From NCBI GenBank assembly GCA_937873035.1, contig CALMVA010000040.1, forward strand, positions 1-64,000: a stretch of DNA of 64,000 nt, written 5' to 3'. Numbering within the stretch: the first letter of the stretch is position 1; each line of letters begins with the position of its first letter. This document shows positions 36,125 to 44,963 of the stretch, piece after piece. The DNA comes from an uncultured Sphingomonadaceae bacterium. GTDB taxonomy: Bacteria > Pseudomonadota > Alphaproteobacteria > Sphingomonadales > Sphingomonadaceae. The position numbers and the translations under genes were made by a program. Below the pieces are notes generated by a model. It ran no database searches. It had not been told where the DNA came from and was given only the letters and a program-made list of their open reading frames with translations.

Positions 36125-36700
36125 CTACCCTTCAATCGGCTGCAAGGTGCCGTTCACTTCTGCATAGCGTTCGCCCGTGCGGGGGCAAACCAGCGTTTGA
36201 TCGAGCCGCTCGCCTTCGCGCGAGACCCAGCCGATGCGCCGTGCGGGCACACCTGCAACAAGCGCGTAAGCTGGCACATCATGTGTCACGACCGCACCGG
36301 CAGCGACCATGCAATATTCGCCAAGGCTGTTGCCACAGACGATGGTCGCATTTGCACCAATCGTTGCACCACGCCCCACCGGAGTATCGCGAAACTCATC
36401 CTTGCGCTCAACAAAGGCGCGCGGCGTGAGCACGTTCGTAAAGACGCAGGATGGCCCGCAGAACACATCATCAGCAAGGTTTACGCCCTTGTAGAGCGCG
36501 ACATTATTCTGGATCTTGCAGTTGTCACCAATCGTTACGTCAGGCCCCGCCATCACGTTCTGCCCAAGCACGCAACCACGACCGATGCGCGTATTTTTGA
36601 GCACATGAACAAAATGCCAGATTTTCGTGCCGTCACCGATGTCGACACCATCATCGACATAGGCACTGTCATGCACAAATGCGCTTGGGGATACAGCCAT
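36125..36700 (-). CDS. wbpD: UDP-3-amino-GlcNAcA 3-N-acetyltransferase (WbpD-like)
   Basis: This 191-residue left-handed beta-helix protein is made of hexapeptide repeats (IGDGTK, IGRGCV, IGDNCK and so on), with the family's IQNNVALYKGV loop and a C-terminal AGVPARRIGWVSREG. WbpD acetylates the 3-amino group using acetyl-CoA. It lies between wbpB (19 bases) and wbpE (7 bases), the gene order expected if the pathway enzymes are made together. Confidence 0.93.
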   Translation of the reverse strand: MAVSPSAFVHDSAYVDDGVDIGDGTKIWHFVHVLKNTRIGRGCVLGQNVMAGPDVTIGDNCKIQNNVALYKGVNLADDVFCGPSCVFTNVLTPRAFVERKDEFRDTPVGRGATIGANATIVCGNSLGEYCMVAAGAVVTHDVPAYALVAGVPARRIGWVSREGERLDQTLVCPRTGERYAEVNGTLQPIEG

Positions 36701-36719
36701 GCGGATCGTCTCCTGAAAA

Positions 36720-37685
36720 TTACGCGGAAAGGCAGGCGGCTGCGCGGCGCAGCACGTTCAACACGGCCAACCCCTCAACACCATCCGTCCGGGGCGTTGC
36801 GCCGTTGGCGACGCAATCAAGGAAATGCTGACATTCGTTGCGCAGCGGCTCGGACTTTTCAACCGTGATGCGTTCGGCCTCGGCGGCCTTGGGCACAGGC
36901 GCCACGCCGGAGGGGTCGATAACGTGTCGATATATCTTCAGCTTGTCTTCCCACTGAGGAGCGGAATCCTCAAAAACAAGCATTCCCTGGGTTCCAATAG
37001 CGACGAGGCGCTGCTCCTTGAACGGGTGCAGCCACGATGTCTGGATGTGCCCCTTCAGCCCATTTGCGAAGCCGAGCTGAAGCGTAACCCAATCCTCAAC
37101 GCCGGGCGTGACGACAACCGCGCCTTGCGCCGACACGTCGACCGGCTCTTGACCGGCCAGCGACAGCAACATCGACACGTCATGCGGAGCGAATGACCAG
37201 AGGACATTTTCCTCCGTGCGAAATTTGCCGAGCGACATACGATTTGAATAGACATAGGTCAGCTGACCAATATCCCCCGCCGCCACACGCGCCTTCATTT
37301 CCATGAAAACAGGGTGATATTGGAGGAGGTGCCCAACCATCAGGCGGCGATCAAACCGCTTGGCAGCAGCAATCAGCGCCTCCGCATCGTGCGGGCTGAG
37401 TGCCAGCGGCTTTTCCACATAGACGTGTTTTCCGGCCTCCAGCGCCTTCAATGCGAGCACGAAGTGCGTTTCTGCGGGCGTCGCGAAGGACACGGCCGTA
37501 ATGGCATCATCCGCCAGAACATCATCGAAAGACATGACACGCGCACCCGTCACCTCCGCCATGGCACGCGCCGTATCGGGATTTCCGTCCACAACAGCTT
37601 CAAGCACACCCAGCTCAGCAAAATTGCGGGCAAGGTTTTTTCCCCAATATCCACAGCCAATATGGGCAACGCGCGGCTGGGTCAT
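36720..37685 (-). CDS. wbpB: UDP-GlcNAcA 3-dehydrogenase (WbpB-like, Gfo/Idh/MocA family)
   Basis: The 321-residue NAD-dependent oxidoreductase starts with the Rossmann loop [17 protein letters not shown]. It has the family EKPLALS motif (about residue 92-98) and LLQYHPVF. WbpB oxidises C3 of UDP-GlcNAcA. It overlaps wbpA by four bases (ATGA), so the first two steps of the route are coupled. The C-terminal half is the usual alpha/beta substrate domain. Confidence 0.93.
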   Translation of the reverse strand: MTQPRVAHIGCGYWGKNLARNFAELGVLEAVVDGNPDTARAMAEVTGARVMSFDDVLADDAITAVSFATPAETHFVLALKALEAGKHVYVEKPLALSPHDAEALIAAAKRFDRRLMVGHLLQYHPVFMEMKARVAAGDIGQLTYVYSNRMSLGKFRTEENVLWSFAPHDVSMLLSLAGQEPVDVSAQGAVVVTPGVEDWVTLQLGFANGLKGHIQTSWLHPFKEQRLVAIGTQGMLVFEDSAPQWEDKLKIYRHVIDPSGVAPVPKAAEAERITVEKSEPLRNECQHFLDCVANGATPRTDGVEGLAVLNVLRRAAACLSA

Positions 37686-38983
37686 GCGCGCACCAAATTG
37701 TCGAGCGAAAGCGGAAACTTGCCGCGCGTATCAACGAGCAAATCAGACTCGCGCGCGATCAACTCATAGTCGAACGTCGTATGGTCGGTCAGCAGCAGAA
37801 CCGCGTCCTGCGCCTGCAGATTTTCCGCCGTCAACTCAACCGAGGCGAGGTCGAAATTATGCTCGCGCATCTTGGGGAAGACTGGAACATTGGGATCGCA
37901 ATAAGCAACATTGGCACCCCAATCCCGCAGGATTTCCATCACCATCACCGATGGGCTCTCGCGCATATCATCAACATCGCGCTTATAGGCGATGCCGAGC
38001 ACAAGGACATTGGCACCCTTGAGTGACTTGGCCCGGTCATTGAGTGCAGCGATCGTCTTATCAACCACATATTGCGGCATCCCCGCGTTGATCTCACCCG
38101 CCAGCTCAATAAAGTGCGTGTGCAGGCCAAATTCGCGGGCCTTCCACGTCAGATAAAACGGATCAATCGGGATGCAGTGCCCGCCGATCCCTGGGCCTGG
38201 ATAATAGGGCGTAAAGCCAAAAGGCTTGGTGGCCGCTGCATCGATCACCTCAAAGATGTTGAGGCCCATACGGTCTGCAACGATCTTCATTTCATTGACG
38301 AGGCCGATGTTCACCGAGCGATGGATGTTTTCGAGCAGCTTCACCATCTCGGCTGCCTTGGTTGAACTCACCGGCACAACGCGATCAATGAACGCGGCAT
38401 ACAAGGCTCTGCCAGCTTCAAGGCAGGCGGCGGTGTGCCCACCGACCACCTTTGGGATAGTGCGGGTCGTGAAATTCGGATTGCCCGGATCTTCGCGCTC
38501 CGGCGAATAGACAAGGTAGAAATCAGTTCCCACCGTGAGCCCCGCCTTCTCGACGAACGGCAGCAAAATCTCTTCCGTTGTGCCCGGCCAGGTTGTGCTT
38601 TCCAGCGAAAGAAGCTGGTTCGGGCGAAGATAGGCGGCAATCTGCTCCATCGTCGAAACCACGAAACTCAAATCCGGCTCACGATATTCGTTCAGCGGGG
38701 TAGGCACACAAATGATGAGCGCATCACATTCGGCCGCGCGCGAAAAATCGGTCGTTGCCTCAAAACCGGCGGCACGCATTTCCGCGATGCTCTCGTTCGA
38801 GATATGCTTGATCGGGCTTGCGCCCGCGTTCAATTCGGCGACACGCTCAGAAACGATGTCAAACCCCGTCACCTTCAGGCCCACGCCCGAAATCCGCTGC
38901 GCGAGAGGAATACCGACATAACCCAGCCCGAATATCCCGACATTCAAGGCCTTGTTCGACAGAAGATCGATAAAAATACTCAT
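37682..38983 (-). CDS. wbpA: UDP-N-acetylglucosamine 6-dehydrogenase (WbpA-like)
   Basis: The 433-residue nucleotide-sugar dehydrogenase makes UDP-GlcNAcA by four-electron oxidation of UDP-GlcNAc. The N-terminal NAD loop is [14 protein letters not shown]. The catalytic Cys270 lies in [14 protein letters not shown]. The C-terminal domain has [16 protein letters not shown]. It is the first gene of the wbpA-B-D-E operon. The 211-base, AT-rich region upstream has a plausible promoter and a CRP-like palindrome. A second dehydrogenase, WecC-like, is encoded at 44964-46262. Confidence 0.93.
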   Translation of the reverse strand: MSIFIDLLSNKALNVGIFGLGYVGIPLAQRISGVGLKVTGFDIVSERVAELNAGASPIKHISNESIAEMRAAGFEATTDFSRAAECDALIICVPTPLNEYREPDLSFVVSTMEQIAAYLRPNQLLSLESTTWPGTTEEILLPFVEKAGLTVGTDFYLVYSPEREDPGNPNFTTRTIPKVVGGHTAACLEAGRALYAAFIDRVVPVSSTKAAEMVKLLENIHRSVNIGLVNEMKIVADRMGLNIFEVIDAAATKPFGFTPYYPGPGIGGHCIPIDPFYLTWKAREFGLHTHFIELAGEINAGMPQYVVDKTIAALNDRAKSLKGANVLVLGIAYKRDVDDMRESPSVMVMEILRDWGANVAYCDPNVPVFPKMREHNFDLASVELTAENLQAQDAVLLLTDHTTFDYELIARESDLLVDTRGKFPLSLDNLVRA

Positions 38984-39075
38984 ACGGAGTCTTCAAATCC
39001 TTTTCCGTGCACCCACTAATGTAACTTTGTGCGAAGCGAAAGATTTCGCAAAGTAAAATCACATAAAAACAAATA

Positions 39076-39103
39076 CTTATATCAAAAAATTAGAGCAATT
39101 CAA
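39076..39103 (-). promoter_or_regulatory. Possible promoter of the wbp operon
   Basis: On the minus strand TTGAAT (39103-39098) and TATAAG (39081-39076) are 16 bases apart, in an AT-rich stretch that is otherwise rare in this window. Transcription would begin near 39069 and leave a leader of about 85 bases before wbpA. Confidence 0.4.
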
Positions 39104-39183
39104 ATCTGAACGCCCTCTTAGGCAGCCTGCTTGCAGAAAGCAATGCAGCCTCCCCATTGAAAAGCGCAGTTTTCTTACGTTTA

Positions 39184-39199
39184 TGTGACTATAGTCACA
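39184..39199. promoter_or_regulatory. CRP-like palindrome
   Basis: TGTGACTATAGTCACA is a perfect 16-base palindrome and matches the CRP consensus TGTGA-N6-TCACA exactly. It covers the stop codon of the 39195 gene and lies 208 bases upstream of wbpA. A CRP-family regulator could act here on the wbp operon, though the distance to the best promoter candidate (about 120 bases) is long for direct activation. Confidence 0.45.
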
Positions 39200-40403
39200 A
39201 CTTGCGAAACTCGATCGAGCGCACAATAAGCTCAAGCCCGGCCAGCCCCTCGCCCGCCTGCAAATCAAGCTCGACCGACTGTGCAGGACAATCCGGTTGA
39301 ATGACAAGCGGCTGCGCGAGAGAGGTCGCCTTGCCAGGCAGCGCATCAGCTTTCCAGACAACCTCGCGCTGCGCCATTTTCATGCAAACGATCTGCCAAA
39401 CCGCCATCTGCCGAGACGCCGTCGACACAATTTCGGCTCGCGTTGAAAATGCATAGCTTCCCGGCTTCAAGAACATCAGCTTGCGCGCAACGGTCCCGTG
39501 TTCACCGCCACCGACGAACGCGCGCAGCACATAACGTCCACCCGATTTTTCCAGCGCGGAACCGGCTGTTGACGATGCGCTCAAATCCCAAGCGACGGGA
39601 ATAAACTGCTCCTGCATCGACGCTTTGTTGAAATCAGCCCTTTCAAGCAGCGACGGGTCGCTCCCCGGCAGCACCCCATAGAGCCGCTGCACGGCATCGA
39701 CCTTGCCCGCAGCCAGCAACCCCTCCATCGTCTGACGCGCAAGACGTCCAAACTCGGTAGATTTCACATAAGCGCCTGCACGCAGCAGAGGCTCCACAAG
39801 GCTGGACGGATCACGCCCCGGCGCGGTCGCGTGCACAATCAACTCCTGCACCCACGGACTTCCGGCGCGAACATAAGGAACAATGTCGCGTTGAATTTGT
39901 GCATCGTCCAGTGCCGCAAAGAGAACCGGAATTAGCAATGTGCGCGCCGACTGGTTGATGCGCATCGCAATGTCATAATGCTCCAGCGCCCTGGCGGCGT
40001 TGCCTTGGCCGACCTGATGCTCGATCCACCAGAGCTGCGCGCCAAAATCATGACGGGAAACGCGGGTCGAAAGATCCATCAAGGCAAGGGTCTGGCCAGC
40101 ACCTGCCCTTTCACCATTGGTCAGGCCAAGAATCCGTAACGCGGCGGGCGACAACGCGAGCGAACGCAACGCCGCGCGTGCCTGTTCGGCCGCCCGATCT
40201 GGAGCCGTCCGGTCGTCGGTCTGGAGCAATGCCTCATCGGCAAGAACCGCAAGCGCTGTGGGCTGGTTCGCATCGAAATTCAGCGCCACGGAGGGATGCG
40301 AGATCTTTACGACACCAGCAAGCGCACTTGCAAAGGCCGCATAAGCAAGCACCAATGTCGCAACCGCAAGGCCGACATTTCGCACGAGCGTCGATCGATC
40401 CAT
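39195..40403 (-). CDS. Membrane-anchored protein of the wza-wzc operon, unknown function
   Basis: I do not recognise this 402-residue protein. It has one N-terminal membrane helix (about residues 6-32). An alanine/leucine-rich helical region follows, resembling TPR-like repeats (residues ~60-260), then a C-terminal part (from ~285) that looks like a beta-sandwich. The topology suggests a periplasmic domain. It begins 37 bases after the Wzc stop and is probably co-transcribed with wza-wzc, so a role in polymer export or length control is likely. The start is uncertain: ATG 40403 has AAGGGG only two bases upstream, while ATG codons further up lie inside wzc. Confidence 0.7.
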   Translation of the reverse strand: MDRSTLVRNVGLAVATLVLAYAAFASALAGVVKISHPSVALNFDANQPTALAVLADEALLQTDDRTAPDRAAEQARAALRSLALSPAALRILGLTNGERAGAGQTLALMDLSTRVSRHDFGAQLWWIEHQVGQGNAARALEHYDIAMRINQSARTLLIPVLFAALDDAQIQRDIVPYVRAGSPWVQELIVHATAPGRDPSSLVEPLLRAGAYVKSTEFGRLARQTMEGLLAAGKVDAVQRLYGVLPGSDPSLLERADFNKASMQEQFIPVAWDLSASSTAGSALEKSGGRYVLRAFVGGGEHGTVARKLMFLKPGSYAFSTRAEIVSTASRQMAVWQIVCMKMAQREVVWKADALPGKATSLAQPLVIQPDCPAQSVELDLQAGEGLAGLELIVRSIEFRKL

Positions 40404-40440
40404 CCCCTTCAGCAGCAAGAAAGGGGAAGGCGCGCGACGA

Positions 40441-42645
40441 CTAGTCCTGCGCCGTCTGGCCGTAGCCATATCCATACCCATAGCCATAGCCATATGCGGC
40501 CTGACGCGCCTGTAGCTTTGTCAGCACCACGCCGAGCACGCGGGCATGAACGACGCGGAGGCGCTCCAGCGAGGCCTTGACGCCGCGCACTGCCACCCCT
40601 TCTGCCTCGACGACAAGAATACAGCCCTCAACCGCGCGCGAGAGCAACGGCGCGTCCGCAAGGCCGAGGATCGGCGGGGCATCGACAACAACATGGTCAT
40701 ATTGCTCCCGCAGCTTTGCAATGAGCATACCCATCCGATCACTGCTGAGCAGTTCAGCCGCGTTGGGCGGCACTGGCCCTGCGGGCATGACCGCGAACGC
40801 GCCCTTATCTGCCATGGCGACATTGCGTGCCCAATCATCTTCACCGGCAAGGAAATTGCTGAGGCCCGCGCGGTTTGCGAGCCCTACAAACGCGTGCAGC
40901 GACGGCGAGCGCATATCGGCATCGACCAGCAGAACCTTCTTCCCAGTGCGCGCCAGCACCATTGCCGTTGCGAGGCTGGTCGTGCTCTTGCCTTCTGCCG
41001 GCCGGGTGCTGGTAATCATGAGCGAGCGCGGCACGCCGTGATCGGTCGAGAACGCAAGGTTCGAACGGATGCTGAGATACGCTTCCGACATGACCGATTT
41101 TGCATCGACCAATTGTTCGAGCGGATCGAGGTCCTCCACGTCGGGAACGCTGCCCAGCAATGGCAGGCCGAGCGAACGACTGACTTGACCCGGCTCACGA
41201 AGCCCTTCGTCAATCTGCTCAAGCGCAAAGGTCGCGGCCCCGGAGAGCACCAGCCCTGCCAGCAGCGCAAGCGCGATATTCTTGGGCAAGCTGGGTGCTG
41301 AAGGCCGGTTGGGGACATCTGCAACGTCCACGATGGCGATATTGTTTGCACCAACGCCTGCAACGCCAATTTCCTTGTAACGCTGCAAAAGCGCGTCATA
41401 GAGTTGGCGGTTGGTATCTGCCTCGCGCTGATAAATATTATACTGGATGCTGTTGCGCTGCTGTGCATCAAGCTGCGTCTTGAGCATATCGACCTTCGAT
41501 TTCAGCTCAGCCTCGCGCTTCATCGCTTCGCGATATTCAGCGTCACGCGCATTGCCAACGCGCGCTTCTTCGCGAGCGATGCTGATGTCGAGTTCACGCA
41601 CCTGCTCTTGCAGCGACCGGGCCAGCGGATACCCCGGCTCGAACTGGACAAGCACCTTGGCATATTCCGACGCGACTTCCGCCCGCCGCTGACGCAGAAG
41701 CGAAATTGCGGTGTTCGAAAGAGCCTCTGATGTCGCCCCACGCGCGCCGCCGCTCCGTGCCTTGCTTTCGGCAATGATGCGGTCTGAAATGGCTTTGGAC
41801 AGCGCATCATTCAAAGCTTCAAGGTCTGCCGCTGCCAGCGTGCGCTCGCCCTGCGTCTTGCCGTCCGCGCCCTGAACCTTGCTCAGCGACACAATGCCCT
41901 TGCTCGACGCATAGCCCACCACATCCCGCTCTGACTGCTCAAGCCGCATCCGAAGATCAGCAAGCCGGTCTTCAAGGAATTTGCGAGCATCGGCTGTTGA
42001 CGCGAAGCGACGATCCATGCTCGCCGCGATGAACTGCTGCGTCCAAGTATTTGCGATTTCGGCGGACATTCGCGCCGAGCCGCTGGTGTAAGTTACATCG
42101 ACAAGGCTGGACCCGCGGACGGGCGAAATGCCGACATGGGTCAGCAGAAGATCAACCGCGAGGCGCTCTCGCTTCTGGCGCGCTTCTGTAGAGAGCCGCC
42201 CCTGATTGCCAGTGCCAAAAATCCCCGCGAGACTATCTTGAGAAACACCGTGCGCCTCAAAAAACGCATCATTGCTGGCCAAACGCATTTTCTGCGAAAC
42301 GCGTTCCGCCAGCGAGCGTGCCCCCAGAAGCGCGTATTGAGTTTGGTAGAACTCCATATCGTCACGCGCTTCATCGCGGGCCTCAAGCCCTTCCACCTTT
42401 GTGATATTTTTCTGCGCACGGCTGATCTCGATGCGCGTCTTGGCCGAATATTGCGGCGTCATCAAAAGCGTGGCGACAAGGCCAAGCACCACCGACACCA
42501 CTGTAATGCCGATGATGATCCATTTGCGGCGAAGAACGACTTGCCAATATTGCAGAAGGATCGGAATTCCGCCGCCCTGCTCTTCGCCCCAGCTTGCGCC
42601 TGGCTCCATGGCAATGTCGTTTGAATTGATAGCTTCAGATTGCAT
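40441..42645 (-). CDS. wzc: Polysaccharide co-polymerase with BY-kinase domain (Wzc/ExoP type)
   Basis: This 734-residue inner-membrane protein sets chain length and helps export. A Wzz domain has membrane helices at about 50-70 and 445-465 with coiled coils between. The C-terminal tyrosine-kinase domain has Walker A TSTRPAEGKSTTS, Walker A' VLLVDADMRSP and Walker B DHVVVDAPPILG. The C-terminus is not a scattered tyrosine cluster but (YG)6, QAAYGYGYGYGYGYGYGQ. The ATG at 42645 has GAAGA upstream; a TTG at 42693 overlaps the wza stop and is the alternative. Confidence 0.93.
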   Translation of the reverse strand: MQSEAINSNDIAMEPGASWGEEQGGGIPILLQYWQVVLRRKWIIIGITVVSVVLGLVATLLMTPQYSAKTRIEISRAQKNITKVEGLEARDEARDDMEFYQTQYALLGARSLAERVSQKMRLASNDAFFEAHGVSQDSLAGIFGTGNQGRLSTEARQKRERLAVDLLLTHVGISPVRGSSLVDVTYTSGSARMSAEIANTWTQQFIAASMDRRFASTADARKFLEDRLADLRMRLEQSERDVVGYASSKGIVSLSKVQGADGKTQGERTLAAADLEALNDALSKAISDRIIAESKARSGGARGATSEALSNTAISLLRQRRAEVASEYAKVLVQFEPGYPLARSLQEQVRELDISIAREEARVGNARDAEYREAMKREAELKSKVDMLKTQLDAQQRNSIQYNIYQREADTNRQLYDALLQRYKEIGVAGVGANNIAIVDVADVPNRPSAPSLPKNIALALLAGLVLSGAATFALEQIDEGLREPGQVSRSLGLPLLGSVPDVEDLDPLEQLVDAKSVMSEAYLSIRSNLAFSTDHGVPRSLMITSTRPAEGKSTTSLATAMVLARTGKKVLLVDADMRSPSLHAFVGLANRAGLSNFLAGEDDWARNVAMADKGAFAVMPAGPVPPNAAELLSSDRMGMLIAKLREQYDHVVVDAPPILGLADAPLLSRAVEGCILVVEAEGVAVRGVKASLERLRVVHARVLGVVLTKLQARQAAYGYGYGYGYGYGQTAQD
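40460..40497. repeat. Short tandem repeat coding for the Wzc (Tyr-Gly)6 tail
   Basis: Six imperfect hexamers (plus strand CCATAG, CCATAC, CCATAT variants) encode alternating Tyr and Gly at the end of Wzc. The codons have drifted (TAT/TAC, GGC/GGG/GGA), so slippage is possible but the array is not perfect. Confidence 0.8.
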
Positions 42646-42689
42646 GGAAAAATCTTCTTCGCGCTGGTCGACGGACGAAAAGGCGTCGA

Positions 42690-43412
42690 TCAATTGGTTC
42701 TGAACAGAATGAGAAGCGGCGTCGTAATCAGCGGCGATGCCTGGAGCACATCCTTGAAAATACGGCGCGCCTGCGAGTCACCCACCACGATCACATCATT
42801 GGCGAACACTTCAGGATCGTCATAGGCACCGCTGCGAATGGCCTTGAGGCTGTAAAGTGCTGCCATCTTCTGGCCTTTAACCGTTCGAAAGACGGCGACA
42901 TTGCTCAGTGCGGCAAACTCGGTCGTGCCCTTTGCCGTTGCGACAGCGCGCATCAGCGTCAGCTTGCCAACGACCGGATACAACCCCGGCTCCTTGACCT
43001 CACCATCGACCGTGACGACCTGGCTGACCGTCTCCTTGAGGTTTACGGTCACCTGAGGATCACGGACATAAGCGCCGCGCAAACGCTCTTCGAGAACATC
43101 CTCGACTTCTGCCGGCGTTTTGCCAGCCGCCTCGACGACACCGGCCAGCGGGAAGGAAATGCGACCGCTTGCATCGGTCTGAACTTCCTTTTCGCTCAAC
43201 TCCTTGATGCCGAACACATCGATGACAAGCTTGTCAAACGGGCCGATCAGATAAGGCCGGTCCTCACCAACAATGTCAGATCGGTCGGGCGGCGGAAGGA
43301 CGCCCCCCGGCACCACCGACAGCGACGGACTTCCACCCAGATGCTTGATGCTTGAACCTGCGCAGCCCACCAATGCCAAGCTCGCAAGAAGTACGCCGAA
43401 GCCGTTTTTCAT
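42690..43412 (-). CDS. wza: Outer-membrane polysaccharide export lipoprotein (Wza type)
   Basis: The 240-residue protein has a lipoprotein signal peptide with lipobox LVGC (Cys17). A polysaccharide-export domain (about 55-120, FDKLVIDVFG...GRISFPLAG) and a SLBB domain (about 130-200, VDGEVKEPGLYPV) follow. Wza oligomers form the outer-membrane channel through which the polymer leaves. It is shorter than the enterobacterial form, as usual in alphaproteobacteria. A GGAGG-type ribosome-binding site (AAAAGGAGGA region) precedes the next upstream gene boundary. wzc follows at once. Confidence 0.93.
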   Translation of the reverse strand: MKNGFGVLLASLALVGCAGSSIKHLGGSPSLSVVPGGVLPPPDRSDIVGEDRPYLIGPFDKLVIDVFGIKELSEKEVQTDASGRISFPLAGVVEAAGKTPAEVEDVLEERLRGAYVRDPQVTVNLKETVSQVVTVDGEVKEPGLYPVVGKLTLMRAVATAKGTTEFAALSNVAVFRTVKGQKMAALYSLKAIRSGAYDDPEVFANDVIVVGDSQARRIFKDVLQASPLITTPLLILFRTN

Positions 43413-43453
43413 TCTGATTCCCGGAAAAGGAGGACGCGTTCACCTAGACAATG

Positions 43454-44845
43454 TCAGGCAAGACTTCCAGAGCCAACCCGTGCATTTTTGGCTTGATCGA
43501 AGAGCCAGACCAAGGCGACGACAAAAATCGAAGACAAAGCGGGCGTCCGCAGCGGATAATCAGCAACGCTTGCAGCCGCGAACATTGCGATCATGACGAC
43601 ACCTAGGCGTTTATACATCAAGGACCGCCCAAGCCTTTGTTTGCCGGCAAATGCCGCCCACCCTTCACGCAAAGAAATAAACGCGATCCATGCGAGTAAA
43701 ATTAGGCCCGGCAATCCCATGGTGAGGTAAATTTCAAGAAAATCATTGTGAGCGTGGTTGACATAGCCCTGCAGCAGCAGCCCTCGTGGCTCATCCACCT
43801 GATACACTTCAACGAAGGAGCCAACACCCGATCCGAACGGGAAGTAGCGCCATGCCATGTCCGTAATCGGCCCCCACATACGGAAACGCAGGTCCTCATC
43901 GTCCGACCCGATCAGCCTCTGCAAGGCCGAAGCACGTGATGCAAGCGCCGTCACGGCCACCAACGCCGCGACACCGAGTGCGGCAACGACATAAAGGACA
44001 TTTACGCGAACCGTCTTGCGCTTGGGCGCGACGGTGATCTCCGGCCGCCGGTAAAGCAAAACAGCCGCAACAAGGCCAGCGCCGCCCAAGGCGAGGCCCG
44101 CGCGAGAGCCGGTGACAAGCAGCAGCGGCACCAGCACGATGCCCGCAGCCACAGCGATTGCACTGCGAAACCGCGCGCGCTCATCCGAATTGGCACCGGT
44201 GCTCGCAGCAATTGCAAGCATGGGAAAGATCGCGGCGAGAAACACCGCCTGATGGTTCCGGTTTGCAAAGAGGCCAACCGCGGTGCCATTGTTGGTAACG
44301 CGGTAGAAATAGAGCGGTCCGCCAGGATCTCCAATCGACTGGAGAATACCCAGAAAACCACTCGCAAGGCCTATCGCAATAACAATTTTGAGCAAATCAA
44401 ACCGCTGCTCGCGCGTGAGGCGCATACACAGCAAAAGCACCGCAAGCGGCACGAATAGCGCGTAGAGCGCGTTCCATGCCGCCCATGGCACCATGGCAAG
44501 CGGGCGCCAAAGCTCACCAAGGTCAGCCGCCTTATCGATATTCGCGATAATTTCCCGCCCAGGCAGCGCCGACCACAAGCCGAATGGCAATGGAATGAGA
44601 TGAAGTAGAACCAGCCCGAACAACGCAGCAAAAAATGCACGCAGCGGCTTGAACTGTTGCCATTGCGCGCGCGTCATCCCGCACAGGGCGATGCCGCAGA
44701 CCACAACTGAAATGGGCCGCAAAATGACGAGCGACTGAATATCAGGGCGCGCGCCGCCACCCAATAGAAATACGAGTATGAGGAAAGCCGAGAGAAGCCA
44801 GAAATAAAACTTCTCTTTTACATTGAGGCGGATTGACCGGGACAA
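43454..44845 (-). CDS. O-antigen ligase/polymerase family membrane protein
   Basis: This ~463-residue protein has about 12 membrane helices. Near the C-terminus is a conserved loop typical of the Wzy_C/O-antigen ligase family: RFRMWGPITDMAWRYFPFG, GSFVEVYQ and YVNHAHNDFLEIYL, with the HNxxLE motif. Such proteins either polymerise repeat units or ligate polymer to an acceptor. It is next to wza-wzc. The start is unclear: TTG 44845 is used, and another in-frame TTG is at 44881. Confidence 0.83.
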   Translation of the reverse strand: MSRSIRLNVKEKFYFWLLSAFLILVFLLGGGARPDIQSLVILRPISVVVCGIALCGMTRAQWQQFKPLRAFFAALFGLVLLHLIPLPFGLWSALPGREIIANIDKAADLGELWRPLAMVPWAAWNALYALFVPLAVLLLCMRLTREQRFDLLKIVIAIGLASGFLGILQSIGDPGGPLYFYRVTNNGTAVGLFANRNHQAVFLAAIFPMLAIAASTGANSDERARFRSAIAVAAGIVLVPLLLVTGSRAGLALGGAGLVAAVLLYRRPEITVAPKRKTVRVNVLYVVAALGVAALVAVTALASRASALQRLIGSDDEDLRFRMWGPITDMAWRYFPFGSGVGSFVEVYQVDEPRGLLLQGYVNHAHNDFLEIYLTMGLPGLILLAWIAFISLREGWAAFAGKQRLGRSLMYKRLGVVMIAMFAAASVADYPLRTPALSSIFVVALVWLFDQAKNARVGSGSLA

Positions 44846-44963
44846 GGCAGTTCCATTCCCACGCAGAAAACAGGGACGCAACGATCATCGGTCGTCCATA
44901 CTGCACTGCCAAATATCAAGCCGACTAGGCCAGTCAACCTCCCACAGGCCTGCTCACCCCGCC

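Noticed and set aside
44371..44640. Small frames inside the O-antigen ligase-family gene
   Set aside because: They are alternative frames of one continuous membrane-protein gene with normal topology.
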